DNA of 58,966 nucleotides from Deltaproteobacteria bacterium (GCA_016210055.1 JACQUZ010000092.1:1-58966), one strand, 5' to 3'; positions 15,901-23,650 are shown, numbered from the stretch's first letter. Notes: generated by a model from the letters alone, not told the origin. Numbers and translations are program-made.

Positions 15901-18193
15901 GGCGTTCGCGCGGGCCAGCGTCGCGGATTCGGCGCGGAGCCGACGCGCGCGCACCCTGGTCGTCGCAGGTTCCTTCCTGGCCCTCACGATCGGCCTGTTC
16001 GTGCTGTTTCAGCTTCGCTTGCATGCCGACCGGAGCGCCGCACAAGCCAAGGCGCAGCTCGCCGAGAACTACATGGAGCAAGGGCGCCAGGCCCTGCTTT
16101 CTGGGGATGCCCATAGGGCGCTCCTATTCCTCAACGAGGCATACCAAATGGGCGTGCGGACCCCGTCTCTGAACGTCATGCTGGGGGCCGCATTACGGCC
16201 CTTTGAGGCATTGCGGGCCGTACTGCCCCATGGAGCAAAGGTCTGGCATGTTTCGTTTAGCCCCGACGGCGCCCGGGTGGTGACCTCCTGCCAGGATGGC
16301 AAGGCTCGGATCTGGGAAGTCGCCACTGGCAAGCTCCTGACAACGCTTTCGGGCCACAAGGCCGACGTGTTTCGTGCCGCCTTCGACCCGACTGGAACAC
16401 GGGTGGTCACCGCGAGCTGGGACAAGACGGCAAGGATTTGGGACGCCACGGATGGGCGTCTCCTTCATGAGCTTGGCGGCCACGAAGACATGGTCCTCGC
16501 CGCGGAGTTCGACCGACACGGGGATTTCGTGGCGACGGCGAGCGCGATGGCGAGAATTTGGGACGCCCGTAGAGGAACCTTGCTCGCCACTTTGCTTCCC
16601 GGACATGAGGGCGGGGCCTCGAACGTTGCGTTCAGTTCAGACAGCAGGCACCTGGTCACGTCTGGGTTCGACGGGGCAGTCAAGCTGTGGGAGATCCCCG
16701 GGGGAAAGCTCGTCCGGACCATGACCGGGCACAAAGCGGAAGTTATCCGTGCCGCGTTCAGCCCTGATGGCACAAGGATTGTAACCGCAAGCTGGGACAA
16801 CACGGCTAAAGTCTGGGATGCCGGCTCGGGAGCGCTTGTATGTAACGCCTTGGGTCATCAAGACAAGGTAGATTGGGCAGAGTTTAGCCCCGACGGCCGG
16901 CGGATCCTCACGGCCAGCTCGGACAAGACCGCAAGGATTTGGGATGCCGCAGATGGGCGCCGCCTTGTAACGTTGGAGGGACACGCTGGCAAGATTTTCC
17001 AAGCCCGTTTCACCAAGAACGGCGAACGGGTGATCACCACGAGTTGGGATGGCTCCGCCAGGATCTTCGATGCCATGTCGGGGAAGAAGGTCGGAGTCAT
17101 CCCTGGACACGCAAGCCCTCTCGCGTGGACCGAGCTCGCGCCCGACGACACGGTCGCCGTGACCGCCAGTTGGGATGGCACCGCCATGATCTGGGACTTG
17201 GCCCCAAAGGCCCTGATTCTCTCGGCCAGGCACCCCGCCAGGGTCCTCACGGCGAGCTTTGACCCGCAGGCAAAGCGATTTGTGACCGGCAGTGAGGATC
17301 ACGCAATCCGCGCATGGGATGCGACGAGCGGTACATTGCTATGGTCATCCATGCACAAGGGGATAGTAGACCATGTCGAATACAGCCCCGATGGAACGCG
17401 CGTGTTATCGGCAAGCCGCGATGGCACCGCCCGCATCTGGGATGCGGCAACCGGAAAGCCCACTGTCTCGTTCACGGGACATGGCGGGGAGGTTGAAGCC
17501 GCCGCCTTTAGGGCAGACGGTGAGCGAATTGTGTCGGTGGCCTCCGACGCAACCATCCAGATCTGGAGAACCAGCGACGGGACGGTACTCTCCAAGTGGA
17601 TGAAGGGACCGCAAAATTTCGTGAGTTTCAGCCCCGACGGCAGTCTTGTCGCCACGGCCGGAGAGGATGGCATGGCTAGACTTTGGGACGCAAGGAACGG
17701 TCAGCTCGTGCATTCACTATCCGGACACGAAGACCAAGTCCATTCCATTCGCTTCAGCCGAGACGGCGACCAGCTGGTTACGGCGAGCGCAGACGGCACC
17801 GCACGGACGTGGGACGTGACTCGCGGGGAGCTTCTGCGCACGCTTGAAGGCCATGGCGGACATGTCGTTCACGCCGCGTTTAGCTCCGACGGAGTGCTTG
17901 TCGTGACCGCGGCCGACGACCAATCGGCAAGGATATGGGACGCGAAGACGGGTAGGCCTCTTCTTTCATTGGACGCTCACGCCGCCTGGGTCACTTCTGC
18001 GACATTCGATCCCCAAGCCACCCGAGTGCTCACGGCGAGCTGGGATGGGCTCGCTCGCGTTTTTGAGGTCCCACGAGTCGAGGGTGGCACGAGCAGGATG
18101 GCGGCGCTGGTCGAGTGTTTGGTTCCGCTCAGGCTAGTCGACGGAGTCGCGCAGCCCCGCCAAGCAGAAACGTCCCTCTGTCAAGTCCCCTGA
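12911..18193 (+). CDS. Ser/Thr kinase - STAND NTPase - WD40 multidomain protein
   Basis: This 1760-residue chain has, in order: a Hanks-type kinase (about 15-290) with the GEGGNG loop, Lys46, HRDLKPAN (139-146, Asp141) and DLG at 162-164 in place of the usual DFG; a region of about 300 residues I cannot assign; a STAND-type P-loop NTPase with Walker A GPSGAGKSS (about 628-636) and Walker B LILVVDQLEELF (about 700); one membrane helix (about 1015-1037, TLVVAGSFLALTIGLFVLF); then 15 WD40 blades (about 1100-1720) and a short tail. The kinase looks catalytically complete. The likely topology is kinase and NTPase in the cytoplasm with the propeller on the other side of the membrane. It lies 39 bases after ddl but shows no PASTA domains. 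Such architectures are known from myxobacteria and cyanobacteria; the input signal and targets are unknown. Confidence 0.9.
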   Translation: MKSPELDQVAGRTLGDFVVLAPIGEGGNGVVYRAHQPLLGREAVIKILRGRRKGDPDGVQRFLREARLASSLDHPFAAHVYAFGAEPDGLLWIAMEMVHGTPLDEFLEKSGPIPLERFVPFFERLCEVVHTAHERGIIHRDLKPANAMVLSRAGRMLPKLLDLGIARLLDDPSSESFPSGGDSAALLDAKLTREDTVVGSPWYMPREQWIEPSKADARTDLYALGVLAYEALTGRRPFDGESILAIARAHAFKPMPPLGEGFPAALGQVIARALAKVPGERFATALDFALAMRQAAGLVEERPSWPKLDEALRDDLFARAPQPLAEAISALEGARNPNQARDALRDAVQLAARYLGILALAACSRVGMTRSTSPRVTELLHELRRRSLSPEQWMDLARELCRPFAKRPDVHPLPELVLLFFSPESAATERFSRLFTLLFTRGSSPLDINGQLEQGIALLGQVLPALSFLHEYPLVVAKHGVAESWTGIRRSPRTVVGTRGPALRDHEPTVLDRMGVPILSLSPLAQVAAPAPGSPEELFLLEGAGRHGAKLVSLPHGYERHDDGPWEWFRQNLLEMHEQGPVSSEDQAPYQGLLPFGQADSTRFLGREREADAFLNRLRSQPFLAVVGPSGAGKSSFVQAGVIPGLPASWRTIVLRPGASPLASIRERLARDGILAQGSTDSRILAERVRAWTHATGNPLILVVDQLEELFTLCPGREERVEFARVLVEVARSAEDSTRVVVTLRDDFLVRTQELSPFRERLNQGIVLITTPARDDLLRILVSPALRAGYDFEDKDLPLEMVAAVADKPSALALLSFTAAKLWELRDRHFKQLPRRVYTAMGGVGGALARHAEETIALMTLDEQALVREAFRHLVTAEGTRAVVTRSELSQVLRGGERAEAVVEKLIAARLLSAQEGEGGEERVEVVHEALLAAWPRVSAWRQEDREGARMRDQLRAAARQWTDRGRPNGLLWRGDALTEYRLWRGRYPGMLTEAEEAFARASVADSARSRRARTLVVAGSFLALTIGLFVLFQLRLHADRSAAQAKAQLAENYMEQGRQALLSGDAHRALLFLNEAYQMGVRTPSLNVMLGAALRPFEALRAVLPHGAKVWHVSFSPDGARVVTSCQDGKARIWEVATGKLLTTLSGHKADVFRAAFDPTGTRVVTASWDKTARIWDATDGRLLHELGGHEDMVLAAEFDRHGDFVATASAMARIWDARRGTLLATLLPGHEGGASNVAFSSDSRHLVTSGFDGAVKLWEIPGGKLVRTMTGHKAEVIRAAFSPDGTRIVTASWDNTAKVWDAGSGALVCNALGHQDKVDWAEFSPDGRRILTASSDKTARIWDAADGRRLVTLEGHAGKIFQARFTKNGERVITTSWDGSARIFDAMSGKKVGVIPGHASPLAWTELAPDDTVAVTASWDGTAMIWDLAPKALILSARHPARVLTASFDPQAKRFVTGSEDHAIRAWDATSGTLLWSSMHKGIVDHVEYSPDGTRVLSASRDGTARIWDAATGKPTVSFTGHGGEVEAAAFRADGERIVSVASDATIQIWRTSDGTVLSKWMKGPQNFVSFSPDGSLVATAGEDGMARLWDARNGQLVHSLSGHEDQVHSIRFSRDGDQLVTASADGTARTWDVTRGELLRTLEGHGGHVVHAAFSSDGVLVVTAADDQSARIWDAKTGRPLLSLDAHAAWVTSATFDPQATRVLTASWDGLARVFEVPRVEGGTSRMAALVECLVPLRLVDGVAQPRQAETSLCQVP
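16215..18075 (+). repeat. 15-unit WD40 repeat region
   Basis: The coding sequence contains 15 successive units of about 40 codons, each ending in a recognisable DGTARIWDA-like strand (variants DKTARIWDA, DGAVKLWEI, DNTAKVWDA, DHAIRAWDA, DATIQIWRT and so on). The third unit lacks the usual Asp before the MARIWDA strand. The DNA copies are imperfect, so the repeats are old or under selection. Fifteen is one more than two standard seven-blade propellers, which suggests a 7+8 arrangement or one blade used as a linker. Confidence 0.85.
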
Positions 18194-18204
18194 CCGACGC
18201 GCGT

Positions 18205-20124
18205 CTACTTGCACGTGCCACAGCCACCCGTACCGTCGCAGCAGCCAGCCGCACACGGGGCACCGACAGGCTTCGGCGAATGGGATGGAGTGCCGCTCGT
18301 GCACTCATCGACCGTGCATTCGTTACCATCCGACGGGATGTCGGTATCGTCCACAACGCTCGCGACCGATCCCTTGCCGTCACAGGCAAGCAGGTGGCAG
18401 TCCCCTGGGACCTGGGCGGTCACCGTCGTTCCCAGAGCGGCGTACTCCACGCCGCAGGTGCCGGTGGTGCACGTTCGAGCGGCGCACTCGGTATCCACGC
18501 CTGGGCAGTCCGCAACGGTAAGGCACTGCACGCACTTCCCGGCGCCATCACACATGACACCGCCTCCCTCGCTGCAGGTCGTCCCCGACGGCTTCGGCGG
18601 ATTCGACGGCACCCCGCTCTTGCACGCGTCCGCCGTGCACGCAATCCCGTCCACCGGAACGTCCCCGTCGTCAACCTTGCTCGTCACACCACCACCGCCA
18701 TCACAAGCGAGCACGTGACAGTCGCCAGGTACCTGCGCTGTCGTGGGGGTACCAGCCGTCGTGTAGTCTACTCCGCACGTGCCGTCCCTGCAGCTCCGTA
18801 CCGCGCACTCGGTGTCCGTTCCGGGACAATTGGCGGCAAAAACGCACTGCGCGCAATTGCCCTCGCCATCGCACATCACGCCAGTATCCTCACTGCAGGC
18901 AGTCCCCACCGGTTTCGGCGGATTCGACGGTAGGCCGTCCTTGCACGTGTCCGCCGTACAGGCAAGTCCGTCCACTGGAATATCACTATCGCTGGCCTTG
19001 CTCACCACCTTGCCAGTACCGTCGCAAGCAAGCACCTTGCAGTCGCCCGTGGTCTGCCCGGTCACCGGAGCTCCAGACGCGGTGAAGTCCATGCCACAGG
19101 CGCCACTCACGCAACTCCGAACAGCGCATTCCGTATCCGTCCCCGGACAATCGGAAGACAATAGGCATTTCACGCACCGGCCTTCGCCGTCACACATTAC
19201 TCCACCATCCTGGCTGCACGAGGTTCGGGCCAGCGCCGGGGGATGGTACGGCGTGCCTCCGATACACACGTCACGCGTGCAGGAATTGCCGTCCACTTGG
19301 ACATCGTTGTCATCCACCGATTGAACGCTCCCGCCTTCACCATTGCATTCCTTCACCTTGCAGTCACCGGCGGCTTGTGAGGAGAGATCGGCGCCGGCGG
19401 CGACGAACCCGACACCGCAAGCTCCGAATTGGCAGGTGGGAAAACTGCATTCCGAGAACATCCAAGGACAATCCAATGGAACCAGGCACTCAACGCACTT
19501 CCCTTCGGCGGCGCAGACGCGCCCACCGCCCTGGCTGCAGGGTCGCCCGGCCACTGCCGAGTGGGTCGGCATGCCGGCGGCGCACGAGTCACTCGTGCAC
19601 GGATTTCCATCGTCCGGCAGGTCCGAATTGTCCACGGTGGAGCGGGCTTCGCCAGCGCCATCGCACTCTACCCGTCGGCAGTCCCCAGCCGTCTGTGCTG
19701 CCAGGGAGTGTCCCGCCTGCGAAAAGGTCACCGCACACTTGCCACCGGAGCAGGCGCGCGTTGCACACTCGTCACTTGTCCCACAGTCGGAGTCCGCCTT
19801 GCATTCGAGCCAGACGTCAGGCGATGAATCTGGCGCCCCGTCGACGACTGCATCCACCTGGGCGTCCCAGGACAGAGCATCGAGTACCACCGCAATCGCA
19901 TCCGTCGGCAGAAGCTCTTCGCAGGAAATCAGCGTCTTGCCCTGCACCAGATGACAACGGTTGTCGTCGCCGCACTGGTAGCCCGAGGGGCAAGCGCCGC
20001 CTCGTCCACACAGAAACAGGCAACTTGGCTGTTCCGGGCTAAACGGGTCAAGGCACCCACAAGTGAAGACACTCATGAGGCTGACGAAGACGGATAAGCC
20101 AGAACCTTCCGGGCAAGCGCGCAC
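18205..20124 (-). CDS. Cys-rich five-repeat lipoprotein
   Basis: The 639-residue protein begins with a probable lipoprotein signal (hydrophobic VFVSLMSVFTCGC). After a short Cys-rich piece and an Asp/Ala-rich linker come five tandem units of about 95-105 residues, each with the order DCPGTDTECAVRSC, CGVDY, PGDCxVLACDG, DIPVDG, CTxDxC, PPKPxGTxCS and GGVMCDG, giving a very high Cys count. The last unit ends CCDGTGGCGTCK. Repeats of this kind are common in secreted or surface lipoproteins of myxobacteria; the function is unknown, with adhesion or structure most likely. The GTG at 20124 has a GAGGAG site 6 bases upstream. The gene converges with the kinase gene (12-base gap). Confidence 0.85.
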   Translation of the reverse strand: MRACPEGSGLSVFVSLMSVFTCGCLDPFSPEQPSCLFLCGRGGACPSGYQCGDDNRCHLVQGKTLISCEELLPTDAIAVVLDALSWDAQVDAVVDGAPDSSPDVWLECKADSDCGTSDECATRACSGGKCAVTFSQAGHSLAAQTAGDCRRVECDGAGEARSTVDNSDLPDDGNPCTSDSCAAGMPTHSAVAGRPCSQGGGRVCAAEGKCVECLVPLDCPWMFSECSFPTCQFGACGVGFVAAGADLSSQAAGDCKVKECNGEGGSVQSVDDNDVQVDGNSCTRDVCIGGTPYHPPALARTSCSQDGGVMCDGEGRCVKCLLSSDCPGTDTECAVRSCVSGACGMDFTASGAPVTGQTTGDCKVLACDGTGKVVSKASDSDIPVDGLACTADTCKDGLPSNPPKPVGTACSEDTGVMCDGEGNCAQCVFAANCPGTDTECAVRSCRDGTCGVDYTTAGTPTTAQVPGDCHVLACDGGGGVTSKVDDGDVPVDGIACTADACKSGVPSNPPKPSGTTCSEGGGVMCDGAGKCVQCLTVADCPGVDTECAARTCTTGTCGVEYAALGTTVTAQVPGDCHLLACDGKGSVASVVDDTDIPSDGNECTVDECTSGTPSHSPKPVGAPCAAGCCDGTGGCGTCK

Positions 20125-20331
20125 GTGTGGCTCCTCGCATGGCGGACATTGGTGAGCTAGAGGGCCGCACCCTCAGGGCAATGGCGCTTCGGTGACTTCC
20201 GCTTTGGTCAAGCACGCATTCCCGGTGAGTTTGAAGCTCTGGTGCACCAACACGGCGCCACCTCCCCGCCTGCCACGGACCAGTCGGTCAGGACCTTGCA
20301 TTTTTGCGAAAGAATTGTGAAAGGAGGGGCA

Positions 20332-20778
20332 ATGAGAAGATCTACGATAGCGGCCGCTGCGAGTGCGGCCCTAGGCGCGGCCGGGCTGGGGGCTGTCCTC
20401 GCGTCCCGCAGGCTGAGACCGCGCAGCGCTGAAAAAGTACGGCATTTTTCGGCAGATAAGCTGACCTTTACAGAGGCGCTGCCAGGAGTTGAGAAGGCCA
20501 TCCTTTGGGGCGACGAAACGAAGGGACCCTACGGAGCTTTCACCCGGTTCAAGCCAGGGCTTAAGATCCCCCTTCACAGTCACCCGAATGATATCGTCGT
20601 GGTGGTGCTCTCCGGAGCGTACCTCTTCGGGACAAGCGAAGGTGAGACGCGGGTGGCTGCCCGGTCCTATTTCTTCCTCCCTGGGGGCACGCCACACATG
20701 GCGGGTAGTGACCCCGAAGAAGGGTGCTTCTTCTACGAGGAATCACCCGGGGCCTTCGACGTGAAGCTTCTCGAATAG
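20332..20778 (+). CDS. cupin-domain protein with N-terminal membrane/signal segment
   Basis: The 148-residue protein starts at the ATG at 20332, four bases after a strong AAGGAGGGG site; a longer reading from 20242 is rejected. The N-terminus (RRSTIAAAASAALGAAGLGAVLA) is a hydrophobic segment after two Arg, a Sec or possibly Tat-like signal/anchor. The rest is a cupin barrel with motif 1 around FKPGLKIPLHSHPNDIVVVVLSG and motif 2 around YFFLPGGTPHMAG, so His residues for a metal are present. This type resembles ChrR/DUF4437-like cupins. The substrate is unknown. It lies just upstream of the RiPP-like gene but that gene has its own promoter. Confidence 0.8.
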   Translation: MRRSTIAAAASAALGAAGLGAVLASRRLRPRSAEKVRHFSADKLTFTEALPGVEKAILWGDETKGPYGAFTRFKPGLKIPLHSHPNDIVVVVLSGAYLFGTSEGETRVAARSYFFLPGGTPHMAGSDPEEGCFFYEESPGAFDVKLLE

Positions 20779-20823
20779 AACGAGCAACAGGCACCTCCCT
20801 GAAGGGCTTGCGCCCGTCGAGAT

Positions 20824-20852
20824 TTGACACCGCCGGGCGCTCAGGATATTAA
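20824..20852 (+). promoter_or_regulatory. near-consensus sigma-70 promoter of the RiPP-like gene
   Basis: TTGACA at 20824-20829 and TATTAA at 20847-20852 are separated by exactly 17 bases. A start of transcription near 20859 would leave a leader of about 22 bases to the ATG at 20881, with an AAGGGGGG ribosome binding stretch at 20870-20877. The match is unusually good for this G+C-rich window, which suggests strong constitutive transcription. Confidence 0.7.
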
Positions 20853-20880
20853 TCCCAGGATTTGCCTGTAAGGGGGGTAC

Positions 20881-21078
20881 ATGAAAAGCAATCGCAAGCA
20901 AAAGCTCTTTCTTTCCAAGGAAACCGTTCGCCGATTGAACGTGTCCCAGCTCGAAGGAGTAGCCGGCGGCGGTATTAACAAGACATCCGGCTGTTATTCA
21001 AGGGATAGCGCAACTTGCTCGGCCCCATCAGCGTGCATTCAGTGGCTATGCGACCAAACATACTCGTGTGATTGCTAG
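20881..21078 (+). CDS. putative RiPP (lanthipeptide-type) precursor peptide
   Basis: The 65-residue peptide divides into a leader of about 31 residues and a core of 34. The leader (KLFLSKETVRRLNVSQLEGVAGGG) matches the pattern LxLxKETxxxLxxxxLxxVxGG seen in GG-type precursors of ribosomally made, modified peptides in Bacteroidota and myxobacteria. The core has six Cys (38, 46, 52, 57, 63, 65) and nine Ser/Thr, suitable for thioether or disulfide rings. A near-consensus promoter and a good ribosome binding site precede it. No modification enzyme (LanB, LanC, LanM or radical SAM) or peptidase-ABC exporter is encoded in this window, so enzymes would have to act from elsewhere. A small disulfide-rich secreted peptide is the alternative. 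Confidence 0.7.
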   Translation: MKSNRKQKLFLSKETVRRLNVSQLEGVAGGGINKTSGCYSRDSATCSAPSACIQWLCDQTYSCDC

Positions 21079-21092
21079 AAAGGCGCCCTTTC
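21078..21092 (+). terminator. small hairpin after the RiPP-like gene
   Basis: GAAAGG-CGC-CCTTTC forms a 6-base-pair stem with a 3-base loop directly at the stop codon of the peptide gene. No long T run follows, only CCCTTTCG, so it may be a weak or partial terminator, or protect the short transcript from decay while allowing read-through to the secreted protein and protease genes. Confidence 0.35.
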
Positions 21093-21167
21093 CCCTTTCG
21101 ACCGATCTTTGCCACCTCCCACCTAATTCTTTCCAGTAGACTCCTCTCTCCACTAGCGGAGGAGCCC

Positions 21168-21518
21168 ATGAAACCAGCTCGCAAGAACCTCATCGCCCTC
21201 GTACTCGGCTTGTCTATCCTCGGGAGCGCGGCTAGCGCCAGCGCGGCTGCAACGTGGATCCAGTGCACGCCTCAGGAGTCCATGACCTACGCCAACCGTG
21301 TGCACGTCAAGTGCGCCACTGCGGTGAGCGGCATCCGCTACTTCGCCGTGTCCACGTCGAATAGTTCCTTCGCCGCGAGAGTCCTTAGCACCGTCAACTC
21401 GGCAGTCGTGGCCGGACGGGGACTTTGGGTTCTTTACGATCCCGCAGATCTCAGCGGTAGCTCAATCGGCTGCCAGAACTCCGACTGCCGGCTCCTTCAG
21501 GCCGTCGGCATCAAGTAG
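21168..21518 (+). CDS. small secreted protein of unknown function
   Basis: The 116-residue product has a clear Sec signal peptide (KPARKNLIALVLGLSILGSAASASA, cleavage about residue 26) and a mature part of about 90 residues with four Cys (in IQCTP, VKCAT, IGCQN and DCR) that could form two disulfides. The ATG at 21168 follows a strong GGAGGAG site; the longer reading from 21072 is not needed. It is 6 bases upstream of the metzincin gene, so the two are probably cotranscribed; it could be an inhibitor, chaperone or substrate of that protease, by position only. I do not recognise the family. Confidence 0.75.
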   Translation: MKPARKNLIALVLGLSILGSAASASAAATWIQCTPQESMTYANRVHVKCATAVSGIRYFAVSTSNSSFAARVLSTVNSAVVAGRGLWVLYDPADLSGSSIGCQNSDCRLLQAVGIK

Positions 21519-21524
21519 GACGCC

Positions 21525-22571
21525 ATGAGAATCGGGATAACCATCGTCCTCGCGCTGGCGCTGGCGCCAGGCACCGCGCGCGCTGGGCTGTATTGGAATC
21601 AGGGGGTGCGGACCAAGGTGATCTCGGTCTGCTTTGTCGGCGACGCGCTCACATCGCGTCCTGACCGTGTTCAGGAAATCCTTGATTACATCGACGAGTT
21701 CGAAAATGCTGCCAACTTGCGGTGGAACTATCTCGGCACTTGCCCTTCGTCCCGCGTTCAAGCGAACGGCAACGACTACTACGTCGGCGACATCCGCGTC
21801 GTGATCCCGAGCACCAGCGTGAATGGCACGGGTCAAGTTCCCGGCAGAGGCTGCGGGATGTTTCTCGACGGAATGGGCAACTACAACGGGGGAAACGACG
21901 GCTGGGGAAGCTGGTCCCAAGCGCCCAACGACCTCGAGTCCAACCGTTCTTGCCTCTACAACTTGAAGCTGGGAGACGACCCATGGTCTTCCACCCGGCC
22001 GCCGTACCTCAACCACACGCTGCACGAGTTCGGCCACGCCTTGGGACTCGCCCACGAGCACAATCGTGCCGACGCCAACGCGGGGTGCACGGAGTCCGGC
22101 TACGGGGGGAGCGCGACCTCTTATCTCACGCCGTACGACCGAAGCTCGGTCATGCACTACAAGTACAGCTCGTGCGGGATCAATGGAAACTACGACGACA
22201 CCGGGCTTTCCGCCTACGATCGCCTGTCGCTTCGCATCCTATACCCCGAGGACGATCGGGCTGCCGAGTACACGGGGACCACAGTCGTTCGCACGACGGA
22301 CACCCTGTCGCTCATGTCGGGTCTACAAGCCGCTGGAGCCAATATCGGGTACGTGGCAAGCGGTTTTCAGTGGAGGCTCAACGGGGTTCTTTACAGCACG
22401 AGCAGCACGCTGAACACAAGCCTCGCCTCTGGAAACTACCAGCTTCAGATCAGCCACCGCGATTTCCTTGGAAGAACCTTCAGCGGGGAGGCGATGGTTC
22501 GGGTCCTCACCCCCCAAGCGTTTGATCAATCCATCGCGGCCCCTATCGCCGCAACGTTGCCCCTCCTCTAG
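21525..22571 (+). CDS. secreted metzincin-type zinc metalloprotease
   Basis: The 348-residue protein has a Sec signal (to about residue 20, ending ARA) and a catalytic domain with HEFGHALGLAH at residues 167-177, the extended zinc motif HExxHxxGxxH of metzincins, and a Met-turn SVMHY with Met210. The sequence after the Met-turn (LSAYDRLSLRILYP) resembles astacin/matrixin relatives. There is no obvious propeptide or cysteine switch between signal and catalytic domain, so activation control is unclear. The last 100 residues look like an Ig-like beta domain. Six Cys in the catalytic domain may form disulfides. It follows the small secreted protein by 6 bases. Confidence 0.87.
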   Translation: MRIGITIVLALALAPGTARAGLYWNQGVRTKVISVCFVGDALTSRPDRVQEILDYIDEFENAANLRWNYLGTCPSSRVQANGNDYYVGDIRVVIPSTSVNGTGQVPGRGCGMFLDGMGNYNGGNDGWGSWSQAPNDLESNRSCLYNLKLGDDPWSSTRPPYLNHTLHEFGHALGLAHEHNRADANAGCTESGYGGSATSYLTPYDRSSVMHYKYSSCGINGNYDDTGLSAYDRLSLRILYPEDDRAAEYTGTTVVRTTDTLSLMSGLQAAGANIGYVASGFQWRLNGVLYSTSSTLNTSLASGNYQLQISHRDFLGRTFSGEAMVRVLTPQAFDQSIAAPIAATLPLL

Positions 22572-22741
22572 AAAGACGTGGTGCCAGAAATCCGATGGAG
22601 CCCTCAGGAAACTGAGCAAGTCGGTGGCTCGCCTCGTGCTCGCTTCCGAGGAGAGGACACGGCCCGCATGAAAAAGTGATCAAGATTTTTGCGTTCCCCC
22701 CCGCGCCCCGCGTAGACATAAGAGGGGCACGAGCCCCAACC

Positions 22742-23650
22742 ATGCGAAGTCCTTTCGCCCAAAAGCAAGCGAGCCGTTTCCCATGGCAACGGGATCGGTC
22801 CAACCGGAAGCTGCGGCAGCGTCGGCGTCTTCGAGCGCTCCTCGCCGGGTGGAAAAACCGACTCCGCTTGGCAGCACTCGATTTTCGCCATGGCGCATTT
22901 CGGCTCATGGCGCTCGGTTCCACCGTCGGGCTGCTTCTCGCAGCTCATCATGGGCTTGCTTGGCTAAAGTCCACGCCACGCCTGGGCATTCGAGAAATAC
23001 AGGTCGTGGGGAATCGCTGGATTACCAGAGACGAAGTCCTCCGACGTGCAGGAGTGTCGCTGGGCATGAACGTTCTGGCCATTTCCACGTCCTCGGTGGA
23101 GAAATCGCTGGAGCAAAGCCCCTGGGTTGGACAGGCCAGGACGACTCGCCACCTGCCCCATCGCATTTCGATCCACGTGGCCGAGCGGAAACCGGCCGCA
23201 GTTGTCCTGCTCGATGCCCCATACCTCGCCGAGGCCAGCGGGAACCTGTTCAAGCGCGCTGCCCTGGAAAACGGAGAGGGCGACTCGCTGCCGATTGTCA
23301 CGGGACTCGGCCGCGAGCTTTGGACACGCGACCCCGAGGCGGGAGCCACGCTGGTGAGGTACGCACTGGCAATCCTCGACCGTTGGCATGAGGGCAGGGA
23401 TCGCCCTGCAATTGGCGAGGTCCACGTGGACCGCGCCGGAGTAACCCTGTTTACCAAGAAAGGGGCCATGGCCGTCTATCTCGGGCAGGTCCCCGATGAC
23501 CAGCGAGAGGCGCAGCTGGAACGTTTTGACCTGGCGTGGTCTGCCCTGTCATCAGATGAGCAGGCAGCCACCCGCGAAATGCACCTTGAGAATGCGATTC
23601 GGCCTGACCGCATTACGGTTAGGCTCGAGCGTCTAGGGAGTGAGGGATAA
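22742..23650 (+). CDS. ftsQ: FtsQ/DivIB cell division protein
   Basis: FtsQ links the early and late parts of the divisome. The 302-residue protein has a basic cytoplasmic N-terminus (many Arg/Lys), one membrane helix (about LMALGSTVGLLLAAHHGLAWL) and a POTRA domain (LGIREIQVVGNRWITRDEVLRRAG to VAERKPAAV), then the beta domain. Chosen start is the ATG at 22742; an in-frame GTG at 22676 would add 22 residues and cannot be excluded. It is followed 2 bases later by ftsA. The 170-base gap before it, after the protease gene, probably holds the promoter for ftsQAZ. Confidence 0.9.
   Translation: MRSPFAQKQASRFPWQRDRSNRKLRQRRRLRALLAGWKNRLRLAALDFRHGAFRLMALGSTVGLLLAAHHGLAWLKSTPRLGIREIQVVGNRWITRDEVLRRAGVSLGMNVLAISTSSVEKSLEQSPWVGQARTTRHLPHRISIHVAERKPAAVVLLDAPYLAEASGNLFKRAALENGEGDSLPIVTGLGRELWTRDPEAGATLVRYALAILDRWHEGRDRPAIGEVHVDRAGVTLFTKKGAMAVYLGQVPDDQREAQLERFDLAWSALSSDEQAATREMHLENAIRPDRITVRLERLGSEG

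Noticed and set aside
16215..18075. Possible CRISPR or tandem DNA repeat array
   Set aside because: Periodicity of about 120 bases is that of WD40 codons inside one open frame; copies are diverged and there is no repeat-spacer pattern.
12911..18193. Antiviral STAND (Avs-like) defence protein
   Set aside because: The N-terminal effector is a complete kinase rather than a nuclease, the chain has a membrane helix, and no other defence gene is nearby; a signalling role fits better.
22572..22741. Hidden tRNA or small RNA between the protease gene and ftsQ
   Set aside because: No cloverleaf or T-loop (GTTCRA) sequence is found; only weak GC-rich hairpins.
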